Shown piece by piece: positions 1-10,338 of a DNA stretch of 64,000 nt. The notes beneath the pieces are model-generated. The model was given only the letters and a program-made list of their open reading frames with translations. It searched no databases and was not told the DNA's origin. The position numbers and the translations under genes are program-made. Position 1 is the first letter of the stretch, and every line of letters begins with the position of its first letter. The stretch lies in NCBI GenBank assembly GCA_023053685.1, contig JALIGW010000002.1:239872177-239936176 (forward strand), given 5' to 3'. The DNA comes from Diadophis punctatus similis. Taxonomy: Eukaryota > Chordata > Lepidosauria > Squamata > Dipsadidae.

Positions 1-697
1 TACAAAAATCTGTTTGCATAGGAATGTGTGTTGGTGAAGCATCTTGCATGTTGCAATAGTGTAGGAGTTGTTCTATCTTGGCTTGTTGTGAGAGGCTAAA
101 CCCCTTCTGTGTCTTTTCAATCTGTACACCTAAATAATTATTGATGTGACCTAGTGACTTCAATGTGAAGAATCTCTTCAGACCTGAAACAAAAATTTCA
201 CTCATATGTTTGTTAGGACCAATGTAAACAATATCATCTACATAAACAAGAACAATTTCATATGCATCCCTAAACCTTTTTGTAAACAGTTCATCAGCAT
301 TCATCAGTTTCGGACTTAATAAAGCCCATTGAATTTAGTTTGTCTTTGAGACAGTTATACCACATCAAACCTGATTGTTTCAGACCATAGAGACTTTTGT
401 TGAGAATCCATGTGTCCCCTTCTCGGCCACGGAGGTCGTCACAAAATCCGGGGGCACACTTCACGTAGATTTCTTCATCTAGGTCTGCATGTAGATAGGC
501 AGTTTCAACATCAAATTGGAAAACTTCAAGTCCAAGAATGGAAGCTGTAGTTAAGGCTATTTTCACACTTTCAGTCCGCACTGTAGGTGAGTAAGTGTTT
601 GTGTAATCATCAGGATAACTTTGTGCGAAACCTTGTGCTACTAGTCTTCTTTGTATAATGGTTCACCATCTGGTTTTTGTTTGATTTTGTACACCCA
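1..697 (-). pseudogene. Copia reverse transcriptase, broken, partial
   Basis: This is the continuation of the copia polyprotein after a TGA at the end of the 698-3982 frame. The frame reopens directly after that stop with a WVYKIKQKPDGEPLYK segment typical of the start of copia RT. The FDVETAYLHADLDEEIY block lies in 294-581 and YGLKQSGLMWY near 385. The catalytic YVDD is encoded at 233-244. A frameshift near 285-295, beside two similar TGATGAA-type decamers that suggest a small duplication, separates the YVDD part from the part upstream. The stop is a TGA where the family usually has an arginine, consistent with CpG decay. The RT is truncated by the window edge. Confidence 0.85.
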
Positions 698-3600
698 TCA
701 TGTGCCAATGACTTTCTTGTTTTGAGGAGGTGCTGCAGGTGTAAATACCTTGAGATTCTGGAGACTGTCCATCTCAACTTGCATGGCGGTGTGCCATTTA
801 TCTTGTTCATCTTGTGAAAGATATTTGATTTGAGCATAGGTCTCTGGTGGAAGTGTAACGTTACAGACCAATGGTGGTGGTCTGTTTGTGCATTGCAATG
901 TGTATTTCTTTGGAGGAATACCTTTTGTAGTTCTCTTGGAACGTCTTGGAGTGGTTGTCCAATCTTCTTCATCTTCCTCATCTCCATCGTTGTTGCTAGC
1001 ATGAGCGTCCGCGGCAGGTGAAGATGGAATGTTAGATGGATCATCTCTAGGAAAATAAACTCCAGGATCATTAGAATGTATTTTGGACCAATTTGAATCT
1101 TCTTCAAAGTTAGCAGAATTAGAAATTGTAATCATATTGTTAAAGTCAATGAATTTTCCCCATTTTGAATTGTCATCAATGCCCATATATCTCAGTCTTT
1201 TAGCAATTTGGCCACCTTTTCTTCTTAGCGCTAATGGAATGTTCACTATTGCATATGAACCAAAGATGTGTAAATTAGAAAGGTCTGGCTGGTAGCCATG
1301 CAGCATATAAAAAGGTGTTTGGTCAATCACACTACTCCAAGTACGATTAATAAGATAGTTTGCATACTTGAGTGCTTCGCCCCAAAATGAATGTTTCAGA
1401 TTAGCATCTTCTAGGAGGCAGCGCATCATAATTTGGAGAACCCCTTGCCGTCTATCTGCTATTCTGTTATGAGCTGGAGTTGAAGGAGCGGATGTTTGAT
1501 GAATGATACCATTTCTGCGCATCCAATCCTGGAAGCGTTGTGACATGAACTCGGAACCACGATCACTCTGGATTCTGTGGATCTTCACCCCATGTTGATT
1601 GAAGGCCTGTATTGCAAAGTCTTTAAAGATCTGAAACGTTTCAGATTTCTCTCTCATAGGAAAGACATAACCATATCTAGAATGATTATCAACAATAGTT
1701 AAGAAATACTTTTTACCGCCAATAGTTGGGCCATAAGGACCCACAATATCAGTATGAACCAAATCAAAAATGCGTGTTGACTTACGTATAGCATGTTTTG
1801 GAATGGCTTCTGCCTTTGATTTTGCCTTTTTGCAAACAGCACAATCCAAATGTACCTTACATCCTTTGAAATTTAAACCTTGGGCAAACAATGGCATCCG
1901 CTTAAGGATGTCAAAACTGGCATGCCCCATTCTCCTGTGCCATTTATGTATACAGTTGTAATGTAAGGGTCTGCCTGTAAGAGAATTAACAAAGTTAACA
2001 TTTGAATTAGGAACCTTAGGTTTGCTTTTAGGAGTCAGTGAGGCAATCACAGGATCTCTCTCTTGGACAGCTCTCTCTGGGCCTGCATTGCCATTAATGG
2101 AAGGTATTATACTTGCTTGTTTTTGAGGCTCAGGTTTTGGCCTTAAGTAGAAGACTCCAGCAATCACAATTGTGTCTGCAACAATCATTCTATTCTTAAC
2201 AATGTAGCTTGCGTTCTTAAAATGATGAATATGAAAATCTAAAATATTGATTAAATGGGTATAACTAAGCAAATTAAAAGCTGCAGCAGGAACATAATAA
2301 ACATCTGGAACCAATGTATCTAACTCTTCAATGTAAACAGTCCCTTTTCCTTCGACTTTGCAAGGACATTCAGTGAATGTATAAAGTTCACGAAGTTCTG
2401 GTTCTGGTGCATGTATTTCTTTGAAAAGGTGCTTTTGGTAAGTAATGCTAATTGAGGCACCTGAGTCCAAAGTCCACAATAAATGTCTATCATATTGCTG
2501 ACAGGGTTGGACAGCTTGTGTAATGGCAAGAGTGGCATATGGTCCAAATGGGTCGTGCCTTGGACCTGGGCGACGTTGGCTGCCACCTCTGCTTCTGCTG
2601 CCTCTGAAGACTGTTCCTCTGAGCAGGGATGCACTTCTTCTATAGGTTGTGCTTCTGGGTTGGTACTGATCCCTGAAATCTGTTCCTCTGGGCTGGACAG
2701 GAAATTGAGTGCGTTGCAATTTATGACAATCTCTGCTTGTGTGGCCTACACGATCACAATATTGGCAACGTAGCAATCTTGGAGTGTATTCCCTCTTTGG
2801 GGGTCTTCTATTTGGAAGACGTGTTGCAGCTAGGGGGCACTGCAAGTGTGGGACTTGAGGAATTGCTTGTGGACCCACTTGGGGTTGAAGAGGAGGCGGC
2901 AAAGGAGCCTGCATTGGAGCAGGTGGTGGTGCCTGGGCTGGCTGTTGTACAGCAGCTGGTGCAGCAACAGGAGCTGGCTGCATAGGAGCAGGCGGTGGTG
3001 AAATTGGCACTAACTGGGCCACAGTTGGGGCAGGCATAGGAGCTTGCATTGGAATAAGCAATTGTTCCATTTGGGGTTGCTGTTGTGTAGTTGGAACAGG
3101 AGGGGCTGTAGCAATTCCAGCTTGCAAAGCAGCTTGAGTCTGCAGCATAATTTGTGCAGCCATAGGAATGGGTGGTGCACTTTGTGTCTGTATTATTTGG
3201 GCAGGCTGAAAAGATTGTTGTTGGGCTAAAGGTGTAGGTGGAACAAACTGCGATCCAAAACTTTCAGGTGGCATAGGTGACAAAGGTTGTCTTGTGCCTG
3301 ACATCAGAAGATCTAATCTTTTTAGTAAAATTTCAAACATGGTTTCTGTTATATTATTATTTTGTCCACCAGATGGCATTGTAACATTACTTTTGGGAGA
3401 GTCTCTTTGTTCATAAGATCTTTGATCAGAGCCAGCCCCTATTGACGTATAGTCATATGTCCCTTCCGGCAAATGAAAGGTAACACCCATTTTGGGGTGG
3501 GACTCTAATGTTGGAGAGACCGGAAAAGAAGGCCCAGGAAAAGCTTTTGAAATGTGAGAAGGCTGGCAGACATCTTGTTTTTCATATGGGCGTTGGCTTT

Positions 3601-3982
3601 CTAGTAACTGCTTCCTTAAGTGTTCAATTTCTCTGTCTTTACTAGCAAGAAGGTCTTTGTGGCGTGTATCAATAAATTTTTCTGTGACTGATACGTTAGT
3701 TGAGGGGACTCCCTCAGAAAAACTTTCAAGTAATTGAGGCAGAAGTGGCTCATAATGAGAAATCTTTGGAATGGCCCCCATTTGAGTTGAACTAGCACCC
3801 GGGAAAAAATGTGTGTTTTTGACTTTGACTGACCTTTGAAATTCTTTTTCTTGTTCTAATTCCTCAGGCCGCACCTGCGCAGGCCCCATTAGGCACCCCG
3901 CCTTTACAGCCAATTCAAGCAGTTGCTCCACCTTACCAGGAACCAGTTGCCCCATTAACTGGACACTCAAAGTTAAAACCAT
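698..3982 (-). CDS. Copia Gag-protease-integrase polyprotein (1094 aa)
   Basis: This open frame encodes a copia-type polyprotein. Residues around 105-140 form a charged, heptad-like helix in Gag, followed by a long proline/glutamine-rich stretch to about residue 390. A CX2CX4HX4C zinc knuckle (CQYCDRVGHTSRDC) lies near residue 405. The aspartic protease motif LDSGAS lies near 505. The integrase HHCC finger lies near 680-715, and the core has HTDIVGP near 742 and SDRGSEF near 806. The third catalytic position, 35 residues after the second aspartate, reads Asp (IADRR) where the family has Glu. The first ATG lies inside the primer binding site, so a methionine nine codons later may be the real start. 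The frame ends in TGA where the family continues into RT. Confidence 0.9.
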   Translation of the reverse strand: MVLTLSVQLMGQLVPGKVEQLLELAVKAGCLMGPAQVRPEELEQEKEFQRSVKVKNTHFFPGASSTQMGAIPKISHYEPLLPQLLESFSEGVPSTNVSVTEKFIDTRHKDLLASKDREIEHLRKQLLESQRPYEKQDVCQPSHISKAFPGPSFPVSPTLESHPKMGVTFHLPEGTYDYTSIGAGSDQRSYEQRDSPKSNVTMPSGGQNNNITETMFEILLKRLDLLMSGTRQPLSPMPPESFGSQFVPPTPLAQQQSFQPAQIIQTQSAPPIPMAAQIMLQTQAALQAGIATAPPVPTTQQQPQMEQLLIPMQAPMPAPTVAQLVPISPPPAPMQPAPVAAPAAVQQPAQAPPPAPMQAPLPPPLQPQVGPQAIPQVPHLQCPLAATRLPNRRPPKREYTPRLLRCQYCDRVGHTSRDCHKLQRTQFPVQPRGTDFRDQYQPRSTTYRRSASLLRGTVFRGSRSRGGSQRRPGPRHDPFGPYATLAITQAVQPCQQYDRHLLWTLDSGASISITYQKHLFKEIHAPEPELRELYTFTECPCKVEGKGTVYIEELDTLVPDVYYVPAAAFNLLSYTHLINILDFHIHHFKNASYIVKNRMIVADTIVIAGVFYLRPKPEPQKQASIIPSINGNAGPERAVQERDPVIASLTPKSKPKVPNSNVNFVNSLTGRPLHYNCIHKWHRRMGHASFDILKRMPLFAQGLNFKGCKVHLDCAVCKKAKSKAEAIPKHAIRKSTRIFDLVHTDIVGPYGPTIGGKKYFLTIVDNHSRYGYVFPMREKSETFQIFKDFAIQAFNQHGVKIHRIQSDRGSEFMSQRFQDWMRRNGIIHQTSAPSTPAHNRIADRRQGVLQIMMRCLLEDANLKHSFWGEALKYANYLINRTWSSVIDQTPFYMLHGYQPDLSNLHIFGSYAIVNIPLALRRKGGQIAKRLRYMGIDDNSKWGKFIDFNNMITISNSANFEEDSNWSKIHSNDPGVYFPRDDPSNIPSSPAADAHASNNDGDEEDEEDWTTTPRRSKRTTKGIPPKKYTLQCTNRPPPLVCNVTLPPETYAQIKYLSQDEQDKWHTAMQVEMDSLQNLKVFTPAAPPQNKKVIGT

Positions 3983-3994
3983 CCTCTGCTACCA
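3976..3994 (-). promoter_or_regulatory. Primer binding site for initiator tRNA-Met
   Basis: On the plus strand these 19 bases read like the 3' end of vertebrate initiator tRNA-Met including the terminal CCA, so the minus-strand element transcript is complementary to that tRNA. The site directly abuts the 5' LTR end at 3995, as expected for minus-strand DNA priming. The match to the tRNA is from memory of the conserved vertebrate sequence. Confidence 0.85.
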
Positions 3995-4315
3995 TGTTAA
4001 GATAAGAATTACTCTCTTCAGAGGCGAAATGAATCTTTTCCTGAAACTCTGACATTATCAAAATAAACCGCAGTTCAAATGCTAAGGTATAAGATATTTA
4101 TTTCGTTACAAAAATAATAAATCACATCCTGGCTATAAACATAGGTGTTGCTTCGTGCAGAAGCAGAAGACAAAAGGAAAGATCGAAAGAATGGAATGTA
4201 CACATGCGTACTAGGAACATATTAATCACGTGCTCAGGAATAAACCATTATATTTGATAGGGATGCATCTCCCTGCATATACATGTAACAGGCAACATAA
4301 AATCACTGCCTGACA
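3995..4315 (-). repeat. Copia 5' LTR
   Basis: The 321 bp segment begins TGTCAGGC and ends TTAACA on the minus strand, giving the usual TG..CA ends. It abuts the primer binding site. It contains an AATAAA signal in element orientation and AT-rich promoter-like sequence. The outer end is fixed because homology with the paralogous hAT MITE in V2R-B and V2R-C resumes at 4316. The partner LTR is outside the window, so LTR divergence cannot be read. Confidence 0.8.
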
Positions 4316-4424
4316 GAAAATCTGTCCTTCACTGTATCCAGGGCGGCCCCATGGGCCAAATCTAAGCACCCTATGGGCCGGATCTGGCCCCTGGGCCATG
4401 TGTTTGATACCAATGTTTTACATC
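4316..4424 (-). repeat. hAT-type MITE remnant interrupted by copia
   Basis: The sequence matches the start of the longer MITEs at 16415 and 42264 in inverse orientation (GGCCCATGGGCC and CCGGATCTGGCC blocks, then the terminal TTTGATACC). The rest of the MITE should lie on the far side of the copia element, outside the window. Confidence 0.7.
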
Positions 4425-4929
4425 TAACTCCTGGAATAATTATTGCACTGCACTCTACATGGACCTCCACTTGTAGGTGACTAGAACTTATTACTGGTCC
4501 ACAATGAGGTGGTATAGATAGATATGGATGCGCCTCATTATAATAATAATACCATGGTCCCATCTGAGATTAATTGCAAGACTAGTTTTCTCTACCAGCC
4601 AACAAGATTTCAGAAGATTGGCATCTTCTCAATCCAGGATATTAAAAAGTGCCATTTGTATAGAAGACTGACTCATTATTTGGCTCTTATAATGTAAATT
4701 CTATGAAGGTTCTGCACATTACACAGGAAATTGTTCCTCCAATTCTATAGGGTATTAGAAATTTTGCTATATTTAATAGAAAATTATATTCTTCTTATCT
4801 CATTCTCTGGAGATGTTAATAAATTTATCTTGGAAAATGCTCCTGGTATCAATTGTCATCCCAAAAAAGGTATTTGGTAAAGATGAAAGGATAGAATATT
4901 AAAGAAAGGTTTCTTTTGGGTTTTCTCAG

Positions 4930-5840
4930 ATACAGAAAAATGCACCAAGTGTCCAGATGATAAATATCCAAATGAGGATCGAGTCCAATGTATCCCCAAA
5001 GTTATAACATTCCTGTCTTATGAAGAACATCTGGGCATCATCCTGCTATCATTTGCCCTACTCTTGTTCCTAACCACATTGCTTGTATTAATCATATTCA
5101 TTAAATACCGAGAAACACCCATTGTCAAAGCCAACAACCGGGACCTCTCTTACATCCTCCTGGTCTCCCTCCAGCTTTGCTTCTTGTCTTCTTTTCTGTT
5201 CATTGGTCAACCAAGGAAAGACACCTGTGTACTACAACAAGTGGTGTTCAGCATCATCTTCTCAGTTGCCATTTCTTCTCTCTTGGCCAAAACAATCATG
5301 GTGGTGCTGGCTTTCCTGGCCACAAAACCAGGAAACCGAGTGAAGATGTGGTTGGGGAAGAGCTTGGCCAACTCCATTATCCTTTCTTGTTCTACTGTCC
5401 AAATTATCATCATCTCCGTCTGGATGGGAGTTTCTCCCCCATTCCCTGACTCTGACCTCCACTCTCAGCCTGGAGAGATCATCCTGCAATGCAACGAAGG
5501 AGCTTTTGGCATGTTCTACATCACTCTCAGCTACATGGGCATCTTGGCTGCCATTTGCTTTGTGGTGGCTTTCCTGGCCAGGAATCTCCCTGGGGCCTTC
5601 AATGAAGCCAAGCTGATCACCTTCAGCATGCTGGTCTTCTGCAGTGTCTGGGTGACTTTTGTGCCTACCTATCTCAGCATCAAAGGGAAATACATGGTGG
5701 TCGTTCAGGTCTTCTCCATCCTGGCCTCCAGTGCTGGTCTGCTGGGCTGTATCTTCATCCCAAAATGCTTCATTATCCTTCTGAGGCCAGATCTGAATAC
5801 GAAGGAGCAGCTTACGTCTAGAAGAAATGTTGAAATGTGA
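4930..5840 (+). CDS. V2R-A last exon (exon 6), seven-transmembrane domain
   Basis: Vomeronasal type-2 receptors are family C GPCRs of vomeronasal sensory neurons that detect peptides and other chemosignals. This exon follows the acceptor TTTTCTCAG and starts with two bases completing a split Asp codon, the phase of exon 6 in V2R-B and V2R-C. It encodes the end of the cysteine-rich linker ([13 protein letters not shown]), seven hydrophobic helices, and the family motif [13 protein letters not shown], ending in TGA. The 911 bp are open and nearly identical to the B and C exons. Exons 1-5 are not in the window. Intron 5 is interrupted by the copia element, so they may lie left of position 1 or be lost. 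The gene faces V2R-B tail to tail. Confidence 0.93.
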
Positions 5841-6480
5841 GACATGGGAATGTCAATTCTCAACATGTTCCAACAGAAAATAGTCCAAGATGTTCTCTAT
5901 GGATGACTAGGTCAATGGTTTTGTTTCAAAGCATTAAAGGGCGACTGGAAGATAGGAGTGTGAGGAATGCAACTTCCTGGAGTATTGGGTGGATTTTAAC
6001 ATGCTGGGAATATAGAAAGGTTGCATGTGGAAACCATGACACACTTGTTTCTCAAAACATGTTAACAAAACTGCTATGGTAAATGCAACTGATATGTTTC
6101 TTTTTATTTAGACAATTGTTCTTACTTGAGGGTAGTAATAGTAAATGGGTTATGAATATTCATTCTTACATCATATATTAAATATGGACATGTACTATTA
6201 TCATTTCATCTTCCTTTTCCTGAAATGTAGATATATGAGTGCATCCTTTCATCTGTTGGATTCCCTCCCACTATTTTCTTGGAAGAACATTCCTCCAGTG
6301 TACACTGAATAAATAATCTGCAGTGAATCTGAATTACTGGTTTTTTTGGGGGGGGGGGCGTCATGTATTTTTTTCTAGAGAAACTGGTGCCAGCAATGAG
6401 ATTCATAATCTAAATCCTGGTGATCACAGACATTGAGATTGGAGACTTGATCTTGCTTACAAATGACAAGGATGGAATGT
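5841..6480 (+). other. 3' flank of V2R-A shared with B and C
   Basis: This non-coding stretch is a close inverted match to 14415-14990 and 40265-40844, so it belongs to the duplicated block. The match stops near 6420, exactly where the B and C copies enter a Gypsy fragment. It includes a G-rich run near 6350. No other gene is seen. Confidence 0.7.
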
Positions 6481-7998
6481 CAGTTTTCTGAAATTATTTG
6501 GTGGGCCTGAGTTCATTGGCGGTCAAGGAAAAAGCATAACAAAGATGGCATGGGGAAAGGGGTCTTCCTATAATTTCACAATCATTTTGCGTGTGTTTGT
6601 GTGTGTGTGTAACCAGAATATTTTTTTAAATTTTAGTTTTATTAAATTTCAATAACATTAAAATTACATAGTAGTTTGTGTTCATGTTGCTATTTAGAAT
6701 TAGCATTTCTTTTTTAAAAAATATTTTTAATTAGAAAATTTTAAAAATTCACATATAACACACATAAACAAAAACAAAAAAAGAAATATATACATACATA
6801 TATACATAAATATAAATACAAAACTTTTAAAACGAACAAAACAAACCTAACAAACCTCAAAAACTCAACATATCACATAAAATAAGATTATTCTTCATTA
6901 AGCAGTCTAACATATTGTTGTAATTCTATCTCACAATAAAGGTAAAAAGAAAGAAAGTAATTACATTTCATCTATTTCAAGTTATTCTTTCTAACTCCGT
7001 TAAATACCTTTCTTTCTATTTATATACATAAAAGACCTCTTATTTTGTTGTGTTTTTACTATTCATCCAATCATACAGTTTTTCCCAGATTTTATAAAAG
7101 TCAGTTTCCTCATTATCTTTTTTTCCAATTTTTTTTAATTTTTTCCTCCACCACTTTTACAATTCAATAGACATATACCTTGAATTATTGCAATAAAATA
7201 CAGTTTTACATTTATACTCCATCATTCAAAAGTCAATATTTTATACATACGCTTTTATCATCAATCATCAGTCTATTCTGCTTCCCCCCCCGTTGCACTC
7301 CCCTCTCTGCCTCCATCATCTCCTCCTACTTTCTTACTCCTTCACTCCTCCTCTACTCTCTCTACTCCTTCTCTTCCTCCCCTTCTACTTCCTCTTACAC
7401 CCTCTTAACCTTCCCCTGAGTACTCTCAAATTTAGTCTCTTCATATCCCTTCTAAGAAAATTTATTTATTTTTATATCATTTCTTTATGTATAATACTTT
7501 GTTTCTAGGTATATGCTGCTAACTTCATTTTACCTCCACAAAAAAAAAAAAAAAAGGAAAAAAAAAGAAAAAAAGGAGAAAATCTAATTTTGTCATCTGG
7601 GATATTCACCAATTATTTTTTCAGTTCTACTCATAAATTCTCCGCTGTTAATTAGTTTCCAAATTAGTTATTATTCTCCTACTTCTTAATTTTAGGCCAA
7701 ATTGCTTCCTCTACTTTTTTGTCTCTTGATTCATTGTTTATGTTTTTTATCCTCTATTTTATCACAAACTAAGTGCCCAATTTATACAATCCAATTTCTT
7801 ATTTTAGTCATCCAATTATTTCTTTGGTTATTTACACTCAAATATTTAACACTTGAAATATATAATTTTTAAATTTTACATTTGAACATATCTCATATCT
7901 GAAATAATAATACACAATCATAATATGCTTTTTTGCTTACTAATCATCAAAATTATTTCTGAATTATTCAATTAAGTATTCAACTCTTAAAATAATTT
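6481..7998. other. AT-rich non-coding DNA
   Basis: This stretch is AT-rich, with a short (GT)n near 6590-6611, a pyrimidine-rich segment near 7280-7440 and an A-run near 7540-7570. Small ORFs here are low-complexity. It may be the decayed 3' part of a LINE whose ORF1-like relic lies near 9354-9870, but no motif proves that. Confidence 0.5.
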
Positions 7999-8255
7999 CA
8001 AGAGCCGAGGTGGCGCAGTGGTTAGAGGCAGTACTGCAGGTCACTTTAGCTGACTGTGATCTGCAGGTCAGCGGTTCAGATCTCACCAGCTCAAGGTTGA
8101 CTCAGCCTTCCATCCTTCCGAGGTAGGTAAAATGAGGACCCAGATTGTTGGGGGCAATATAAATATACATTGCTTACTGGTGTAAACGGCTTAGAGAGTG
8201 CTTGCACTGTGAGGCGGTATATAAATCTCACAAAATAAATAAAATAAATAAATAA
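7999..8255 (+). repeat. tRNA-derived SINE
   Basis: The head carries RNA polymerase III promoter boxes: an A-box-like TGGCGCAGTGGTTAGAG and a B-box-like GGTTCAGATCTC. The body continues with GGTTGACTCAGCCTTCC and GTAAACGGCTTAGAGAG, and it ends in an (AAATAA)n tail. The layout is that of the abundant tRNA-related SINEs of squamates. It is not a tRNA gene, since no cloverleaf closes. Confidence 0.85.
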
Positions 8256-8327
8256 TACATTTTTTTCCCTTTAAAATTTTTCGTTTGAACAAGTTTCATA
8301 TGTAAAAAAATACATAATCATAATATA

Positions 8328-8434
<107 letters not shown>

Positions 8435-9065
8435 TGTTTCTTATATGCCGCCCCACTCCCGAGGGACTCAGGGCGGCTTACAACACAGGAAAAAACACAA
8501 GAAAACCAATAAATTCAATTAAAATCAAAATACAAAAATTAAAAAATTACAATATAAAAACACCATTCAACCGCCAGACATACCCGGGGGAGAGTGCAGA
8601 TGGAATTAAGCTCTACCCCCTGCCTGCAGGAAGAGCCATGTCTTAATGGCTTTTCGGAAGGCCAGCAGGGTGGGGATGGTTCGGGTCTCTGGAGGGAGTT
8701 GGTTCCACAGCACGGGGCCGGCCACAGATAAGGCTCTCCCCCTAGGGCCCGCCAGCCAGCATTGCTTGGCTGACGGGAGCTGGAGGAGGCCAACTCTGTG
8801 GGCCCTAACCGGTCGGAGGGAAGTATGAGGCAGAATGCGGTCCCGGAGATAACCTGGTCCTAAGCCATAAAGGGCTTTAAAGATGATGATCAACACCTTG
8901 AATTGGACCCGGAGACTAATGGGCAACCAATGAAGCTGGCGGAGTATAGGTGTCACGTGGGTGTACCTTGGCACACCCACCACAGCATGCGCAGCCGCAT
9001 TTTGCACCAACTGGAGTCTCCGGATACTCTTCAAGGGTAGCCCCATGTAGAGCGCATTGCAGTAG
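8435..9065 (-). mobile_element. L2-like LINE, 5'-truncated 3' end
   Basis: The minus strand encodes the C-terminal part of an L2/CR1-group polymerase protein. It begins at MGLPLKSIRRLQLVQNAAA, continues through LHWLPISLRVQFK and LRDRILPHTSLRPVR, and ends near AIKTWLFLQAGG, with an intact 146-codon frame at 8606-9046. The 3' UTR holds the GCCGCCCTGAGTCCCTCGGG block also seen at the 3' end of the copy at 17390-19602. Flanking ATAATATAT sequences on both sides look like a target duplication. It is a dead-on-arrival fragment. Confidence 0.85.
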
Positions 9066-9353
9066 TATATATAATATATCTTTTAAGCTCTAATATTCAT
9101 ATTTATCATTCATACTTCTCATATTAATTAACATTGTTTTGTCTAAAATATCAAATCTTTTAATTAATTGAACAATATTAATCTGTATATGAAAGAACAG
9201 GGAAAATAATTTCAACTCTTAATAAAATAATAACTCTAAATATGAAGAAAAAACATTTCAATAATATTTGAATATCATCATACATTCCCTTTTAATTTCT
9301 CGACTAATATATATATTATATTAGTATATATATATATATTATATTATATTATA

Positions 9354-9870
9354 TTATATATATCCTCCATCCCACCTGCTTAAATTCTTTTTCCTCTTTC
9401 TTTTAATTTTATGCCAATAAGTTCTCTTCCCCCACGCTCTTTTCCTCCCTCTTAAATTTACTTTCTGTATATATCTAATTTTCTCCATTCCTTTTTCTAT
9501 TTTATTTATCTCAAAGTCCTTATCATCAATCTGAACATAGTTATTCTTAATATCATCATCTCTATTATCATTGTAACTGTTATCTTTATCTCTGTTTTCA
9601 CTGTTAAACCCAGTGGAATCATTATCATTAACATAATCATTAATCAGCATTACATTTTCAATATTCTTTCCCTTTTCATCATTATTTATAATATCTTCAT
9701 CATTATTCTTTCCTTCTTCTGTTCTCTTATCCATTTTTTTTCATTTGTACTTCATTTTTTCCTGTCTCAAATGCTCCAAAAACAGATCTTCTAAATTTTT
9801 CAAAAAGGTCCTTCATAAACTCAGCCAATTCTTCATAGTCAATTCTCTCCATCTTTAAAGTCTCAGTTCT
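9354..9870 (-). pseudogene. Lysine/asparagine-rich ORF, possible LINE ORF1 relic
   Basis: The minus strand encodes DYEELAEFMKDLFEKFRRSV, then after a stop an acidic, Asn-rich segment, then a basic segment RGRKRAWGKRTYWHKIKRKR. An amphipathic start with a basic tail could be the ORF1 protein of an L1-type LINE, but no RNA-binding motif is visible. The surrounding 9066-10339 is AT-rich, with simple AT repeats near 9306-9363 and repeated phrases such as AGTCCAAAGCTTAA at 9890-10270. No other gene is seen. Confidence 0.35.
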
Positions 9871-10338
9871 TGATTCTTAAATCCAAAGCTTAAATAGGTT
9901 CAATCTTTAGTCAAAGTTCATTCAAAGGAGTCTCAGTTCTCAGTGCTTAAGTCCAAAGCTTAAGTATGTTCAATCTTTAATCATATTTCAATCTTTAATC
10001 AAAATTCATTCAAGAATGCCATCCATTTTCAGTATTCACTAATCTCCATGTCTCAGATTCAGAGATCAATATTTTCTGCTATTCATTCAACTGCATACAA
10101 TATGTTCCACAGCCTTTTATAGTTTGCAGGTTTGTTCATACTTTTTCTTATCCAAACCAGTCCAGTCCATTTCTTTAAAATCACAATTTCCAAGTCCAAA
10201 ACTTAATCAGATTCAATCTGTCATCAGAATTTCTTCAAGTCCAAAGCTTAAACAAATTCAAGCTGTCATCAAAATCCATTCAAGGATACCACCAGCTCTT
10301 AGTAGTCAGTAATCTCCATGTCTTAAAATTTCAGATCA

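Larger units (their letters stand above)
1..4315 (-). mobile_element. Ty1/copia LTR retrotransposon, 5' LTR side, cut by window edge
   Basis: Reading the minus strand from 4315 down, the element shows a 321 bp 5' LTR, a primer binding site, and a Gag-protease-integrase reading frame. A reverse transcriptase follows and runs off the left window edge. Integrase precedes reverse transcriptase, which is the Ty1/copia order and not the Gypsy order. The insertion point is visible because the sequence from 4316 onward matches flanking DNA of the two paralogous V2R last exons near 16500 and 42350. The reading frame carries one stop and at least one frameshift, so this copy is probably dead. The RNase H region and 3' LTR lie outside the window. 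Confidence 0.93.

Noticed and set aside
7293..7508. Leucine/serine-rich frames in the pyrimidine-rich tract
   Set aside because: Low-complexity translation without start context or homologous motif.
7999..8080. tRNA gene from the A and B boxes
   Set aside because: The boxes are the head of a SINE; no acceptor or anticodon stems pair convincingly.
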